From assembly GCF_902635505.1 (NCBI RefSeq), contig NC_045428.1:72799141-72863140 (forward strand): a stretch of 64,000 bases of DNA, read 5' to 3'. The notes beneath the pieces are model-generated. The model saw only the letters and a list, made by a program, of their open reading frames with translations, was not told where the DNA came from and did not search any database. Of this stretch, positions 37,560-50,464 are shown piece after piece (the first letter of the stretch is position 1; every line of letters starts with the position of its first letter). The stretch is from Sarcophilus harrisii (Eukaryota > Chordata > Mammalia > Dasyuromorphia > Dasyuridae). A program made the position numbers and the translations under genes.

Positions 37560-39695
37560 AGGAAAAGAGAGTTAACAGATGAAATTATCTTACCAGAACA
37601 TCTATCTGTGCTTATGTACATTCAGTTTCTTTAAATCCTCCTCCGGAGATCTGTTAATTCTCAGATTATCACAGACCTCAAAAGGGTGTTAACTATCTTT
37701 GTTTTTTGTTTTCTTTTTAGACAGGTCAGTTGTCTAGCTCTTGCTATTATTTAATAAAGCTATATTTTATAGAAAAAATCAATTATGAAAAAACACATTT
37801 TTATCTCTGAATATGTCTAGAGTAGAGAACATTTAATCTCTTAGCTTCCATTTTCAGACAAAGCACCACTAGTAGCAGTCACCAAAATGCAGGCATATAG
37901 TTTATCGGAAATAGCCAGACTCTTACAGGACACACCTTACAAATCCATCCAGTTTCAGTGATGGCAAATGCCATAAGAATAATATATATCTTATATATCT
38001 TTTGAAATAAATCTTATAGCTTTGTACTCCAACTTTTTAACTCTAGTGGCTGTTCCTCTATCTGATGCAATCCATTATGATTTTTCCTTCCCAAGGAAAA
38101 TTTACACTTATTTACACTTCAAGTCTTGATAAGAATATAAGCTCTATACCTTTCCCAGAGACATTTTGCCTCCCAGTAAAACATACTGATTACTAACCAA
38201 ATAAAAGATGAAATGGCCTGAAATTCAGTTCTAGCTCAACAATCCCAGTTCTGGTTCTCCTGTTCTTAGTAATTAGAAAAGACTTAAACTTTGTGATTTT
38301 GTCTTTGAAACTAAACACTTCCAGGTATAAGCTTTATTTATGGCATATTAAAGTCAACTTCCTGGATCAAAGAGAAAGAACTTATAAAAATGGCTCATAA
38401 GGTTTACTGGACATCAATGAGGAAAGTGTAAATAAATCAGAAACACAAGCTTAATTTTCCTTGAAATTCATATGACTTTAAGGATGAAGAAAGCTCAGCA
38501 ATATAGAGATTGCTTTTTGTTGAGAGTCAGCTTAAAGAGAGCTAGTTAAATATAGCTTCCAGTTTCCCTGATTTAACTTGAACATTTGCTCAACAAAATG
38601 AAAAATACTGTAGTGATGTACCAGGTAAACACAAAGGTATAAAAAATGAACATTATTTGCTGGAAGTTCCTTTTGGTCTGTCAGCTAAATATTGCCTTAT
38701 TTAATGTTTTAGTTAAGAACCTAAAAGAGACAGTAAACAATGAATTAATGGAAAGGGAGTGGCAGATATGAAATTGTTGTTATCAAGTTGTTTCCAGAAC
38801 TATTAAGGAAAATTGATTATAAAAGTTTAGGATAAGTGACAGTTTGGTAGAACAAAAGAGAGGAGAGGAAAGCACTAGATATTAATATTAATACTATTAA
38901 ATAAATATCTACAAAAGTGCCTACTATATATTAGGCATTATAAGTTGTGTTTATAATTATTATCTCCTCTGATTTTCACAATTACCCAGGGAAATAGAAC
39001 AAAAGATAACTTTGATATTTTCTAAGTACTATAGAATAGACAGGTATGTTACATTTATTCTCTCCTCCAGGGTTCTTTGGTATTCTTAAGGAGTTTGAGT
39101 ATAGATTCAAATCTAATCATTAGCTGAAGATTTCATCCATTATGTACAATCAATTTGGAGGCATTTTAGCATTCTAGTTCTATTATTTAACCACTCAATA
39201 GTCAGATAAACTTTTATAAAGGAATATTTACTTTACAGGCATAGCAAAAACAAACATTCCCAACAACTAGGGAGGAAAGAAGTATAATTTCCCCACAGAC
39301 CCCATTCTGTCTATGGAAAGGGAAAGGGGATACATTAACTAATGATATTAATCCCATCATATTCCAAGTCCAAAGACCCTGTGGGCTTGCTTCCTAGAAT
39401 CTTGACTTCTTGGGGCTTTCCTACTGGGCTGACAGCAAATCCAACTAGAACCTTGGATCCAAAATTGCCATGGCTTAAGCTTCCAAATTTGGGGACTCCA
39501 CCACTTATTTCGAGAAATGAAAAGAACAAACAAAATTTTGAGCCTATCTCTTGGGACCAAAAAATATAAGGGGTGGGAGAAGGTGGTTCTTCCCCAATCT
39601 AGCACAAAGAAGCAGGTTGGAAGCAGGTCCTTAGTGTCTCCCACATGGGTGCCTCTAAGTTAGATGATCTGAGCATACAACAAATGCCCATTACA
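37560..39695. other. Intergenic, unassigned
   Basis: No gene recognised. A 95-codon frame at 39357-39644 and its overlaps on the other strand have no recognisable motif. Confidence 0.35.
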
Positions 39696-39699
39696 AGAA

Positions 39700-40030
39700 A
39701 TGCTATGCAGCCCTTTTTGAAGTGGAAAAAATTAGAAATTGAGTGGAGACCCATCAGTTGGGGAATGGTTGAATAAGTTATGGTACATAAATGTTATGGA
39801 ATATTATTGTTCTATAAGAAATGATGAACAGGGTGATTTCAAAAAACCTGGAAAGACTTACATGAACTGATGAAAAGTGAAGTAAGCAGAACCAAGAGAT
39901 CATTGTATACAATAACAAGATTATCCAATGATCAATTGTGATGGAGTGAGCTCTTTTCAACAATGAGATGATTCAGGCCAATTTCAATAGACTTGTGATG
40001 AAGAGAGTCATCTGCATCCAGAGAGAAAAC
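39700..40030 (+). mobile_element. L1 ORF2 3' end and start of 3' UTR
   Basis: CCATCAGTTGGGGAATGGTT, GTTATGGAATATTATTGTTC, TAAGAAATGATGAACAGGG, AAGTGAAGTAAGCAGAACCA and AATAGACTTGTGATGAAGAG are L1 ORF2-end/3' UTR blocks in sense order. It stops at about 40030 without a poly(A) tail. Confidence 0.8.
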
Positions 40031-40930
40031 AATTGTCACATTTTGAAACCCCAGATCAAAGAAAAAATTTTACAAGAAACAAGAAAAAAAAAAAAATTCA
40101 AGTATGCTGGAGCTACAGTTAGAATTATACAGGATTTAGCAGCAGCCACAATAAAAAATTGCAGGTCCTGGAATCATATCTACTGACAATCAAAAGAACT
40201 AGACCTGTGGCCGAAAATAGCATATCCAGCAAAATTATCTGTGTTATTGAATGAGGAAAAATGGACATTTAATAAACTTGCAGATTTTCAGGACTTTCTA
40301 TCAATCAAACCAAAACTTAAAAGAAAATGTAACATATAAGAGACAATATCAAAGATCAATTCCAAGGAACTCAACATGGACAAATTGTTTGTTTGTTTGT
40401 TTTTTCATGAAAAATGTATACCTTATATTTTAAGATTGACATCAATATTAGGGCAGCTCAAAAGAAAGATTGGGGTAGAATTAAAGTAAACATAATAATT
40501 ATGTTATACAAATGAGATGCAGAGGAACAACAGACACATAGGCATTACAGATAAAGGAGGGCTGGTAGTTCTGAAAACATACTCATATCAGGATTGGTTA
40601 AGTAGGCAACTCTTCATATATACCATGAAAGGTACAGCATCCTTCTTAATCTATAAAGAAATAAGGGGGCAAGGATGAGCAGACCGGGAAGCAAAGGATG
40701 AGAAAAGAAGACAAGGGAGGGATCCATGGGTGGGGGGAGGTTAAATAATAGCAAAGCAAGTTAGGAACAGTATTAAAGCAAAGAGTCAGCAGGAATAGGA
40801 AAAGATATGTGTGTGGTGGAATGTGTGCATGTGTATATCTACATTTGTATATATAAATATATCCTTTCTTAACTATAGCTTGCTTGAGGGTAGTGGTGGG
40901 GGTGGAGGGAGGGAAAGGGGGAAAAAGAAT
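40031..40930 (+). mobile_element. HAL1/L1 ORF1-like fragment with 3' UTR
   Basis: Encodes IKEKILQETRKKKKFKYAGA, then TVRIIQDLAAATI; a later frame reads YPAKLSVLLNEEKW, then FQDFLSIKPKLKRKC. These match the order of the L1 ORF1p RRM and C-terminal domain. The downstream GGGGGAGGTTAAATAATAGC region is 3' UTR-like. It carries stops and frame changes and is dead. Confidence 0.65.
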
Positions 40931-40964
40931 AAAGTAAAAAAGATGAGCAGCAGAGAACAAGAGA

Positions 40965-41160
40965 ACAATTTGGCCTTATAAACTATGTGACCTTGAGAAA
41001 ATATTTTAATTTCTGTTTGCCTCACTTTCCTTAAATGAAAAATGAGAATAATAATAGTATGTGCTTTTCAGGGTTTCTGTGAAGATAAAATGATATAATA
41101 TTTATAAAAGCACACAGTACTAGGCATATAGAAGCAATTCTATAAATGTTTATTCCTTTT
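40965..41160 (+). repeat. MIR/THER1 SINE, 3' two-thirds
   Basis: ATGTGACCTTGAGAAAATAT, TGCCTCACTTTCCTTAAATG, AATAATAATAGTATGTGC and TAGGCATATAGAAGCAATTC in forward order. Confidence 0.75.
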
Positions 41161-41264
41161 TAGTTCTAGCTTGCTATGATTTTATGATATGTAAATCTGA
41201 ATCTATTTAGAAAATAAATATGAAGTTTATATATTCAATGCCATAAAGCCAGAAAAATGAAGTG

Positions 41265-41712
41265 AATCATAAGTATGGAGTTAATAAAGGAAGCCATGAA
41301 ATTGTTTGAGATGACCAAGAAGCAGAAGAAAAGGGGAGAACATAAGACATGGGATTGAATCCTGGAGAAACCTGTGTTTTTGTGATAGAAGGAAGATGAG
41401 TAAGTCTTTGAAAGATAAATAATTGGTCAGAGATATAAAAGAGGAGGCAATGGAGGAGAGCTAATGAAAAAGGAGGAATGAGGAGGCCTATTATGGCAAA
41501 TGCCACATAGAGATTAAGAAGGATGAAGACAGAAAAAAAATGTCATTTGATTTGGTAATGAGGATGTCATTAACAATAATGCAAGAAATTAAGAGGACTA
41601 GAAAGAAAGTTGGGGTGAGTTTAGACTACTTTTTTTAGGAATTAGACAGTTAAAGGCAAGATGATAGCATGAGGAAATGAAGGAGCCTAGAGGAAGAAGT
41701 TTGGAAGAGTCA
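41265..41712 (+). repeat. Old repeat, left part, split by an L1
   Basis: TGAGATGACCAAGAAGCAGA, ATAGAGATTAAGAAGGATGA and ATTTGATTTGGTAATGAGG are landmarks of a common mammalian repeat that I cannot name. It continues at about 43065-43320 on the far side of the L1. Confidence 0.55.
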
Positions 41713-43060
41713 TTTTTTTTTTATTTTTAGATTAAATATTTTTCAATTATCAAGCATTAATTTTTCCCTCCAATTGTTCCCTATACCCCAGAGGGAAAGA
41801 AAAAAAAAAAAAGAACAGATTCCTTAAAACAAATGTGCAGTCAAGTAAAACCAATTCCCACATTGATCATGTCTGAAAATGCATGTCTCATTCTGCATAC
41901 TGACTCCATCAACTCTGTCACATATCAATTATATCACTAAGGTGAGGAACAATTCTTTATCAATAGTCCAATCATAATTGACTATTGTGTGGATCAGTTT
42001 CTTACGTCTTTCAGAATTGTTCAGAATTGTCTTTTACAATGTCATTGTTATAGAATAAACTGTTCTTCTGGTTCTGTTCATTTAATTCTGTATCAGTTCT
42101 TGGAAGTCCTTCCAGTTTTCTCTGAAATTTTATGGCATGCCATTAAAGCAAAATACCATAATTAGTTCAGCTATTCTTCAAATTTTAGCTTAATATCTTT
42201 GCCATTACAAAAAGAATTCTTATAAATATTTTTGTACACATGGAACCTTCTTCTCTTTCTTTGATTTCTTTGGCCTAGTAGTGATATTGCTGGGTTAAGT
42301 TGCTTAGTTGCTTTAGGAGTATAATTTCAAATTGCTTTTCAGAACAGCTGGAACAATTCACAACTCCACCAATAGGTTTTTTTTCCCATAGCCCCTCCAT
42401 ATTTATCATTTTTCTGTTTGTCAATTTTGACAGTCTAATAAGTATGAAGTAGAACCTCAGATTTGCTTTAATTTGAATTTCTCATATTATTAGTGATGTT
42501 AATATTTTTTCATATGCTCACAGAAAGCTTTTGTCTTTTCCTCTGAAAATGACGTATTTATATCTTTTGACCATTTATTTATTAGGTATGGGTTTTTATC
42601 CTTATACATATAGCATCCTTGTATATCTTAGAAATGAATCTCATTTAAATTATTTTTTTTTATATCTATGTGTGTATACATTTGGAGTTTACTTTAGTAT
42701 ATGGTGTGAAATATTACTCTTAATCTCATTTTTGCCAGATAACTGATCAATCTTTCTTTTTTAATTAGTACCAAATTATTTTGATAATTACTGCTTTTGA
42801 GTGTAGTTTTAAATCTAGGTCCAATTTCCCTTTCTATGCATTTTATTTCATTACTGCCCTTCAGATTCTTGAGCTTTTTGTTCTTTCTAATGAATCTGAG
42901 TTATTTTATTCTAGTTCTATAGAGTAGTCCTTTGATAGTCTGAGTGATATGACATTGAATATAAATGAATTTAGCAATATTATCATTTTTATCTTATTAA
43001 CTTGGCTTATTCACTAGCAATTACTATTTCTCCAATTATTTACATGTCTTTATTTTAAAA
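41713..43060 (-). mobile_element. L1, 5'-truncated, old subfamily
   Basis: Poly(T) at the left, then TCTGTTCATTTAATTCTGTA, TTGCCATTACAAAAAGAATT, AGCCCCTCCATATTTATCAT, TATCTTTTGACCATTTATT and GTACCAAATTATTTTGATAA (reverse of ORF2). More diverged than the L1 at 31.3 kb. Confidence 0.8.
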
Positions 43061-43064
43061 TGAG

Positions 43065-43320
43065 GATTTTTGTTTGGGTTTCTTAAAGAAACAGGAAACC
43101 TGAATGTGATTATAGGCCTAGGGGAAATAATAGAGGAGAGATTAAAAATACATCCAAGAGATGAAATGATTGATAAAGTGAAAAAAAATTTTAAAAAAGG
43201 GATGAGAGAGAAGATACATATAGAGGAATTAGTTTTGGTAAGAAGGAAGCTTCCCTTTAAGAATGAGGTGATAGAAGGTTAGAAAGATAGGGAGTTTTTG
43301 AGAGGTGAAGAAGAGAGTTG
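43065..43320 (+). repeat. Old repeat, right part
   Basis: ACCTGAATGTGATTATAGGC, CCAAGAGATGAAATGATTGA and GAGGAATTAGTTTTGGTAAG continue the repeat left of the L1. Confidence 0.5.
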
Positions 43321-43631
43321 AGGAAGTTCAAGCATCATTTCTTCCTTATGATGATTGACCAGTATTCTTGTTCCTCACCTTTTGGTCCTCCATCAAATTG
43401 TGCTACAATGTAGTACAATCACCCTTAGCAATGTTTAATTGTACTTGATCCCATCCAATAATCTTCTGTGTTGTCACTGAATGCACTAACTGTTTTTGCT
43501 TCAGGCGACATATTTCATAGTTATGGATCCAAAAGGGTAAGGGTTATAATTGAAGGCTTGGGAAGATAGAAAAGGTCTAAAATATCAAGCATTCTCTAGG
43601 CAATTCCAATAATGCTATTTTAAGTTTCACA

Positions 43632-43815
43632 GTATAGTACAGTAAAAGGATAATTGGACTAGGAATCAAAAGGCCTGCTTTCTGTTCCCAAATCTCCCTT
43701 TCACCAGATTTTGGCCATAAGCAAATCATTTACCTCTCTCTCTATCAGCTGCTTCAACTATAAAATGAGTAGACAGGAGTAAGGTCCCTTCCAGCTCTAA
43801 CATCATAAGATATCT
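43632..43815 (+). repeat. MIR3 SINE, near full length
   Basis: AATTGGACTAGGAATCAAAA head, ATAAGCAAATCATTTACCTC core, then AACTATAAAATGAGTAGAC and AAGGTCCCTTCCAGCTCTAA tail. Confidence 0.85.
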
Positions 43816-44639
43816 ACATAATGACAATAAATAATACAACTCTTAAAAAGGAGCATAAGACTACACTAGTAGTTGAAATTCTAACCCAGTACTTTTTGCA
43901 TCCCAATTATTGAAGATTTCTACCAATTCATAGAAGAGCTGTTTTCAAAATATTTAATCCAAGTTTGAAAGACATACCGATCATCTCTTTGATACCTGAA
44001 TTCAAGTAATCTGAATCAAATTTACAATTATTTAAATTCTTGACTCATGTCTCTGTCTAGTATGTTTTTACTTTGTTGTTAAATGTTAAATTGAAAAGGC
44101 AATAAGACAGTGAAAAATGGGAACTTTTAAGAAATTTATCAAATAATACAATCTAATGATTTTTAAATGTAAATCCTAAATCAACTTAAAAGGAACTCAA
44201 ACAGGCATTGTCAAGCTGGGGTTGCTTCCTGGCACATAGGCAGAAATCCAGACAGGCAGCCTGTGTGAAAAAGGTCTGTGACTAGTAGCCCAAGTTGGAT
44301 AATCATTTGATAGCTTATGCCGAAATCACATTTTAAAATAGCTTTCCCAGACCTCCCCCCTGGGAAGCATATAGACGTTGATTTTCACTCATTCAGCTTT
44401 GCTCCTCCAGTGCCCATGTAAGGATAGATTCACCTACATATCTATACAGGAAAATGGCCTATATTCAGCTAATAAATTATATATTCTTTTACGCTGGTCT
44501 GAACTTCCCCTTGTTATGCGGTTATTTGGAATACCCAGGCCTCTGATTTCATTGCTGTAGACTACTTCCAGTGTGGAAATTCTCTCTATCACGGCCTATC
44601 AGCACCTACTCTACAACTTACTATCTTAGAATTGCCTAG

Positions 44640-44760
44640 GCCACTGGAAGAGTAAATCATTTGCCAATGGTTACAAAAACAATCTATTTCAAAGGCAGGA
44701 TTTGAATCCAAGCCTTCCTGACAAAGCCAGTCCTTAGTTTACTATATCATGGTCCTTCTC
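44640..44760 (-). repeat. MIR/MIR3 fragment
   Basis: AAATCATTTGCCAATGGTTA, AAGGCAGGATTTGAATCCAA and GCCTTCCTGACAAAGCCAG in reverse order. Confidence 0.6.
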
Positions 44761-45054
44761 AATTTTGCTACTTCTCAAGTCATTAAATGCTATACATGAA
44801 TATTTCTCCATCTTAATATAAAGGATGTGGAGTACAAGAAAGTAATTATGCATATGTCAAAGAGCTTCTCATAAATAGCAAATCTTGAATTCAAATAAAC
44901 AAAACACAGCTATATGTTTCACATACTAAGCTTGCTCATTATGTAAACAATAGTGTGCTAACTGTTTTATAAAACATAGAGGGACATAATTTCTTTGTGT
45001 TTAGCTTTCAATTAACTAATTAGGACAAATAGAAATAATAGTATATTTGGTATT

Positions 45055-45160
45055 CTCTGCATTTTATGGAAGAGAGAAATGATGTGACTTATTCAGGATT
45101 ATGTCAATACATGATATCAGAAATGGGATGGAAATGCAGATCTCCTGGTCTTTACTCTTA
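45055..45160 (-). repeat. MIR fragment
   Basis: GCATTTTATGGAAGAGAG, TGTGACTTATTCAGGATTAT and ATCTCCTGGTCTTTACTC. Confidence 0.45.
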
Positions 45161-45859
45161 AATCTGCATGTGGATGGGTATGTGTGACATAAGAATAATG
45201 CTTATATTTTATGTGCAACCAGCTGTTCAGAATTGTGTGTTTCTTGGGGGTTATTCAATTCATTTTCAAAACTACAATGAGCACTTTTTTTAAACCTCTG
45301 GATAGTTTTCTTTACATTTAAGACAAAAGGTCTTTTCTAAGTGAAGAACATAATAATTTGGTGTTAATACACAAAACATTTTTTTTTTCAGAAATCTTTT
45401 TTTTTTAAACTGATTAGACTTTCATATGTGTCCTTATAGTCTTCCAATTACTCAATCTACCCCTGACCTTGAGCCAGAAGGGATTAGCCTTAATAGATAA
45501 AAACAACTGTTTTCTATTCCATGACAATCAAACATTACACGGGAATCATTTCAGAAAAGGAACAAAAAAAACTTTTGGTCCCAACAAGAATTTCAAGGGC
45601 AACATACTTGAACAGACAAAATCAAATTGAACTGGTCTCTAATGCCTCCCTGTGGTATATAAAGGGAAGAGCAGAAAATCATGGCCCATTTTTCTGTTCT
45701 TAGATAATGCCATTGTGATTTCCCTGGGTCTTTGGCAAAGGAGAGAGGAAAATATCATACATAATTCAAAAGTAGAGAATTGTGTTTTTTCCTTTAAAAA
45801 AATCACAGAAACTAAATTCTTAACCTTTTACTTTTACATTTAAGGAAACAGATCCTAAA

Positions 45860-45985
45860 AATGACCTTATGCAATTTTCAGCATTATGGATATCTGGAGG
45901 ATGAGGTTAGGTGACTTGCTAGGATCACAGGTAGTATATATCAGAAGTAAGAGATTTTTCTTCCTGACCCCAGGGTTGCCTTTAC
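45860..45985 (-). repeat. MIR fragment
   Basis: GGTGACTTGCTAGGATCACA, GGTAGTATATATCAGAAG and TTCCTGACCCCAGGGTTGCC. Confidence 0.5.
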
Positions 45986-46619
45986 ATGGTATTATTAAAT
46001 AAATCAGAAGCAATGGAGGTTTCATTTTGATGGGAATTTTTCTGATCAATATGTCATTCAATTATTTAGATTTGGGAGCCTGTCACTGACAGATAAAATC
46101 TAAAAATATAGCAAACATAGAATACAATGTCTCTGGGCATCAGTGTGAAAGCTAGTGGTGTGTCTCTGCCTCCTTATTTTCTTTTCAAATCAAAAAGTGG
46201 CAAAGTTGAAAACCTTATAAGACTGCCCTGCCTCTATCTCCTGGAGTAGGATGGAACAGGAATTTTTCCTCCAGTCCCTTTCACTCATGACTCTTCCTTT
46301 TCCTTCCTCTAGTGAGTGAGGGAAGGAAATACATAGCTGGGATAGAAGAAGAAGGTAACTCTTTGCAAACCACCTTAATTTTTTCAGTAAACTAAAAGGT
46401 GACATTCTCTGCTGAAAAAGAAGAGACAAAATAGGCTCAAAAGGAAAGAAGATTTGGCACAGCAATGGAAAGGAGAAAAATAAAGTCAATTAGGGAAGAA
46501 AAAAAGAGATTGTCATGAAGCATTTAAGGCTTGGTTGAAATAAAATAACATGAATTTAGAATAGCCAACTTCTAAAACAAAATAACTACACTCATTTCTT
46601 CTATTTTCTCATCTTTAAC

Positions 46620-47165
46620 TCAGTTCTCAAACCCTTGAAACTGAGCTTCCATTAGCAATATGTGATTGAAACTGTCTTCTCCAACTTTCACCAAGTCTTT
46701 TTTTATTTCTCCTTTAGGAGTCCTTTTATCAATCATCAGGTTTCTTGATCTTTCTGTAGTATTGAACAATGCCAGCCACAGACTATTTTTGAATTCTCTC
46801 TCCTTCCTGGATTTTCATGATTGTTCTCTGTAATGATTCTCTTCATATTTGATTAGTCAAACCTTTTCTGTCTTCTCTGCAAGATCATTAGCCGTATTAT
46901 AGCCATCTTAATGCATGATATGGCTCTATTCCTCTCCTCTCTTTTCCCTCTCCACCCTGTTGCTATTTCATCAGGTCCCATAGTTTATTTATCATCTCTA
47001 TTCAAACAATTGCCAGATCTTTGTATTAACCTTAAGAACCCCATGACAGCAGATTCCTTTTGGACATCTCCAAGAGGAGCTCTCATAGACATCTCATATT
47101 CAGCATATACCAAGAGAACTAAATATCTTTTCTCCCAAACCTATCCTCCTTTTCCTAATTTCCTT
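46620..47165 (+). mobile_element. L2 LINE, ORF2 part, left of an insert
   Basis: Nucleotide landmarks of the L2 ORF2 region are visible: TTTATCATCTCTATTCAAAC, TGCCAGATCTTTGTATT, TTTTGGACATCTCCAAGAGG and ATAGACATCTCATATTCAGC. Frame is lost. The matching right part begins at about 48690. Confidence 0.65.
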
Positions 47166-48685
47166 ATGTGACCCAGGATCCCATTCTTATGGAACTCTCC
47201 TTATTGGTGGAAATGAAGTTTATGCCTTGGATTAGGAGTGTGGTCAAATTTGTGAGATATGAGAGAGTTCAAGCTTTTACCTATCAGTCTCCTTTGAGCT
47301 CCTTTTTGGGGTCTCATCAAGCTTTTTTCAAGACCTTGAGTTGCTTCAGATGGTCCTGGCTTCCAACTTTGAGAAGGAAAATGGAAGAGGCTAACCCTAT
47401 TTCAGGTAGCTGAAGGAAATGACTTAAAGAAAACATGAGGGAGAGCTAGCAGTCTCCATTATGTCCTTATATGGGATCCCAATTGATGAAACCCATCCTA
47501 TGGGGTGAAAGCCATTCCAAAGTGGGCTGAAAGCTATTACAAGGACACTGTTAACCAAATAACCTTGTATATATCTAGGAATTGACTCAAACTGACCAGC
47601 ACATTATCTTGTGGGGTCCCTATTAGGTTGAAAGCTATAACAAGGATATAGTAAACAGATATAAGCTACAACAAGGACACTGTGACCAGAATATAATTTT
47701 CACTGTATTTACCACATAAACATGGTATCTAGCACTCATCCAACAATGCTGGCATGATGCTCCAGCCCTGGGAATCCAGGTTTGTTAAGCATAGTGCAAA
47801 TCCACAATGATATTTGCAATGATTCTTTGCAGCCCTTCCTTCCTTTGTATGATTTCTATAATTATCATTGGACTTTTGGGGCTGGGGTAGGGATCCACTG
47901 AACAATCATGTCATCATCCCAGAGGGCATGGAAGGGATCGGAGATCCAATGAATTGTGTGGTAGCTGTCCCCAGACAGCCCCTATGCAAGTAATCCATTA
48001 TTATTATTATTATTAAACCACTTATATAATCATAATGAAGCTTCCTGAATCTTCCTTTGGCACAAATTAGCTTGCTCCTTATTTAGGAATGGAGGGAAAG
48101 GCTTAGAGTTCCTTTGGTTGGGGAATTCTGGAACCTGTCTCTTATTCCCTGCTTGCTACTCTAGAGACTTTGGAGAATTTCACTTTGGATGAGATCAAAA
48201 ACACTCTCTTAGGTGTATTGAGTTATCTCCCAATGCAAGAGCTCCTTTACTTTGTATTGTTTGGTATTATGTTCTCCATCATAAACCTATGTTTTCTATT
48301 TTTCTTTCATTTGGATAAATGGGCTTCTTTGCTATTTGCTATATGTGTTCAATGTGAAACTGGTATTAGGTGGCAAAAGGGTCAACCCTTGGATAAAGAG
48401 TTTGAGGTCCTCCCTTCCCTCCAAAATGGCAAAGTTATCAAAAGTTATCTCAAAACCAAACATGTTTTCTAAAAGAATAATAATAGAGCAGACTGAGATA
48501 ATTCTAAGCTGGTACCCTTTCTCTCTGAGGACAAAGTGGTGATGCCCAATCTTAAGCTTCTGCTTTCCCTTCTGGAAAAAATTAAAATCTCCCTTAGAAA
48601 AGAGTGTGTGGGATCCACTCTATTGCTGCAACTATTTATTTCTGTTGAAGACCCCACTATTTTCTAGTGGATAACTATAAATCAG
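47166..48685. other. About 1.5-kb unclassified insert within the L2
   Basis: Not recognised. It splits the L2 and holds three degenerate repeats at about 47540-47690 (GAAAGCTATTACAAGGACAC; GAAAGCTATAACAAGGATAT; TAAGCTACAACAAGGACAC) and an (ATT)n tract at 47998-48016. Two open frames (48170-48472 and 48336-48542) have no motif that I recognise. It could be an old LTR-type or DNA element, but no terminal repeats or conserved domain are visible. Confidence 0.4.
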
Positions 48686-48689
48686 GAGG

Positions 48690-49470
48690 CATTTTTGACC
48701 CTTCATTTTCATTTGCTGCCCATTACTACCAGTTAGTTTCCATATCTTATTGACTCTCATATCCAACCTAATTAACATTCTACCACAATTAACATAATTA
48801 AGACCTTAATTATCTTTTACCTAGACTATTGCAGTAGCTTCCAAATTTGTCTTCCTGTATCCAGCCTCATTCCTCTGAATCGACTTGCCACATAACTGCC
48901 CAATTGACATTCCTAAAACACAGATCTAATGTTTTTTTCACTTTCTTGTCAAAGGGTCTTCAATGGCTTTCTTTTACCCACAGAATAAAATCCAAATTCT
49001 TGTGTTTGACATTAAAGTCCTTTACTAAAAAGTTCAGCCTGTAGTTCTAGGATGATTAAACAGGTATTCCCTCTTAAGCATGCTAGACTCTAACCAAAAA
49101 GACCTATATGCTGTTCCTTGTCCAAGTCCTTCCTTGTCTAATTTCTGTGCCTTTAAGTAGGTGATCCCTCCTACCTGAAATGCATTTTTCATCATTTCCA
49201 TCTTTTGGGACCTCCAGATTTCCTTCCAGATTTGGGACCTGCCAGTTTCAGATCTAATACTTTCTACAAGACATCTTTCCTAATTCCCCCAGATGTTAGT
49301 ACCATCCCAATTATTTTGCATTTATTTTATATGTCTGATATTTATTTGTCTGTGAGAGCACTGTATTCTCCTGAGTAGGATGTAAACTTATGGAAGACAA
49401 AAACTGTCTCCATTTTCAGTCTTTGTATAACCTAGAGCTTAACACAGTGGGCACTTAATAACCTTTCTAA
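48690..49470 (+). mobile_element. L2 LINE, ORF2 end and 3' UTR
   Basis: ACCTAGACTATTGCAGTAGC, CTAAAACACAGATCTAATG, TCTTCAATGGCTTTCTTTTA, CAGAATAAAATCCAAATTC, GACATCTTTCCTAATTCCCC and AGCTTAACACAGTGGGCACT follow the L2 consensus order to its 3' end. Confidence 0.85.
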
Positions 49471-49899
49471 TTTCAAGTCTGTGTGGCTTCATCTGGAAGA
49501 AGACAGATAGTGAAAATAACATCAGATTGGGGCTGGGTGAGGTGCAATGTTCATATTAATGAGATTTTTATCTGCAACTAAATATACAAAAAAAAATGCA
49601 AAGTAATTGGGACAGCACAAACATCTGGGGGAAATTAGGAAATACCTCTTGTAGAAATTGTGGGTGGGTGGGGAGCAGTATGTGTAATTTAGTCTTTTAT
49701 TGTAGCTCATTTTAAAGAAGATTTTTGTTATTTAAAACATTCCAAAAGATGACCATTTTCTAAAGACAAAAAATTTCTAAAGTCAAAAAATTATACTTTC
49801 ATAAGTTTAGTAGTTGTTTAACATAATTTTTGAAAGTGTGTCTGTCACATAGGTGAGACATGTACTAATACGAAGAAAGCTGGGTAAGGCATCTGAAAA

Positions 49900-50015
49900 A
49901 TGGGATGTGACAGTAACTAATTGTACTACTTCAAACAAGCAACTAATTTCTCCAAACCTGTTTTCTCATCTGTAAAGAAAGAGATTAAACTAAGTGATTT
50001 CTAATACCTCTCACC
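49900..50015 (+). repeat. MIR3 fragment
   Basis: CAAGCAACTAATTTCTCC, TTTTCTCATCTGTAAAGAAA and GATTAAACTAAGTGATTTC. Confidence 0.6.
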
Positions 50016-50464
50016 TTCTAGACTTAAGTGAGAATGGGGTTTTTGTTGGTGATGATGTTTTCAGTAGCTGGGTCTAGCTATAGGATAGAACAACAAATCA
50101 CATCAGAGTAAATTCAACTCTGTCATCAACTTAACCTTCTTTTTAGGCCTCCCCAACTGAGAAATTTGGATAAAAGGGCTTGCCACCTCTGTTTGACAGA
50201 TGTGACAGAAGTAAAGAGCTAATTTAACTTGTCAATTGCTTTGTATTTTTTAGAAAATGTGATCATTTTTATCAATATTCATCAATAGGAAATTAATAAC
50301 ATGTCAAGGGAGACAATAGGTCTCATTTGTTTTGCTATCTTTTTTGCTAACTCTCTTATGGAGAGAATGGACTGGTAAGACAATGGAGGAGGAGGTAGAC
50401 TTAAGCATGCCTTTCTTTCTGAGCAAAACCTTTCTGAACTTGTTCACAAAATTCTTCCACTTCA

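Noticed and set aside
48170-48542. Two overlapping open frames with hydrophobic stretches
   Set aside because: Lie in the unclassified insert; no conserved motif, weak length and no splice or start context, so not called as a gene.
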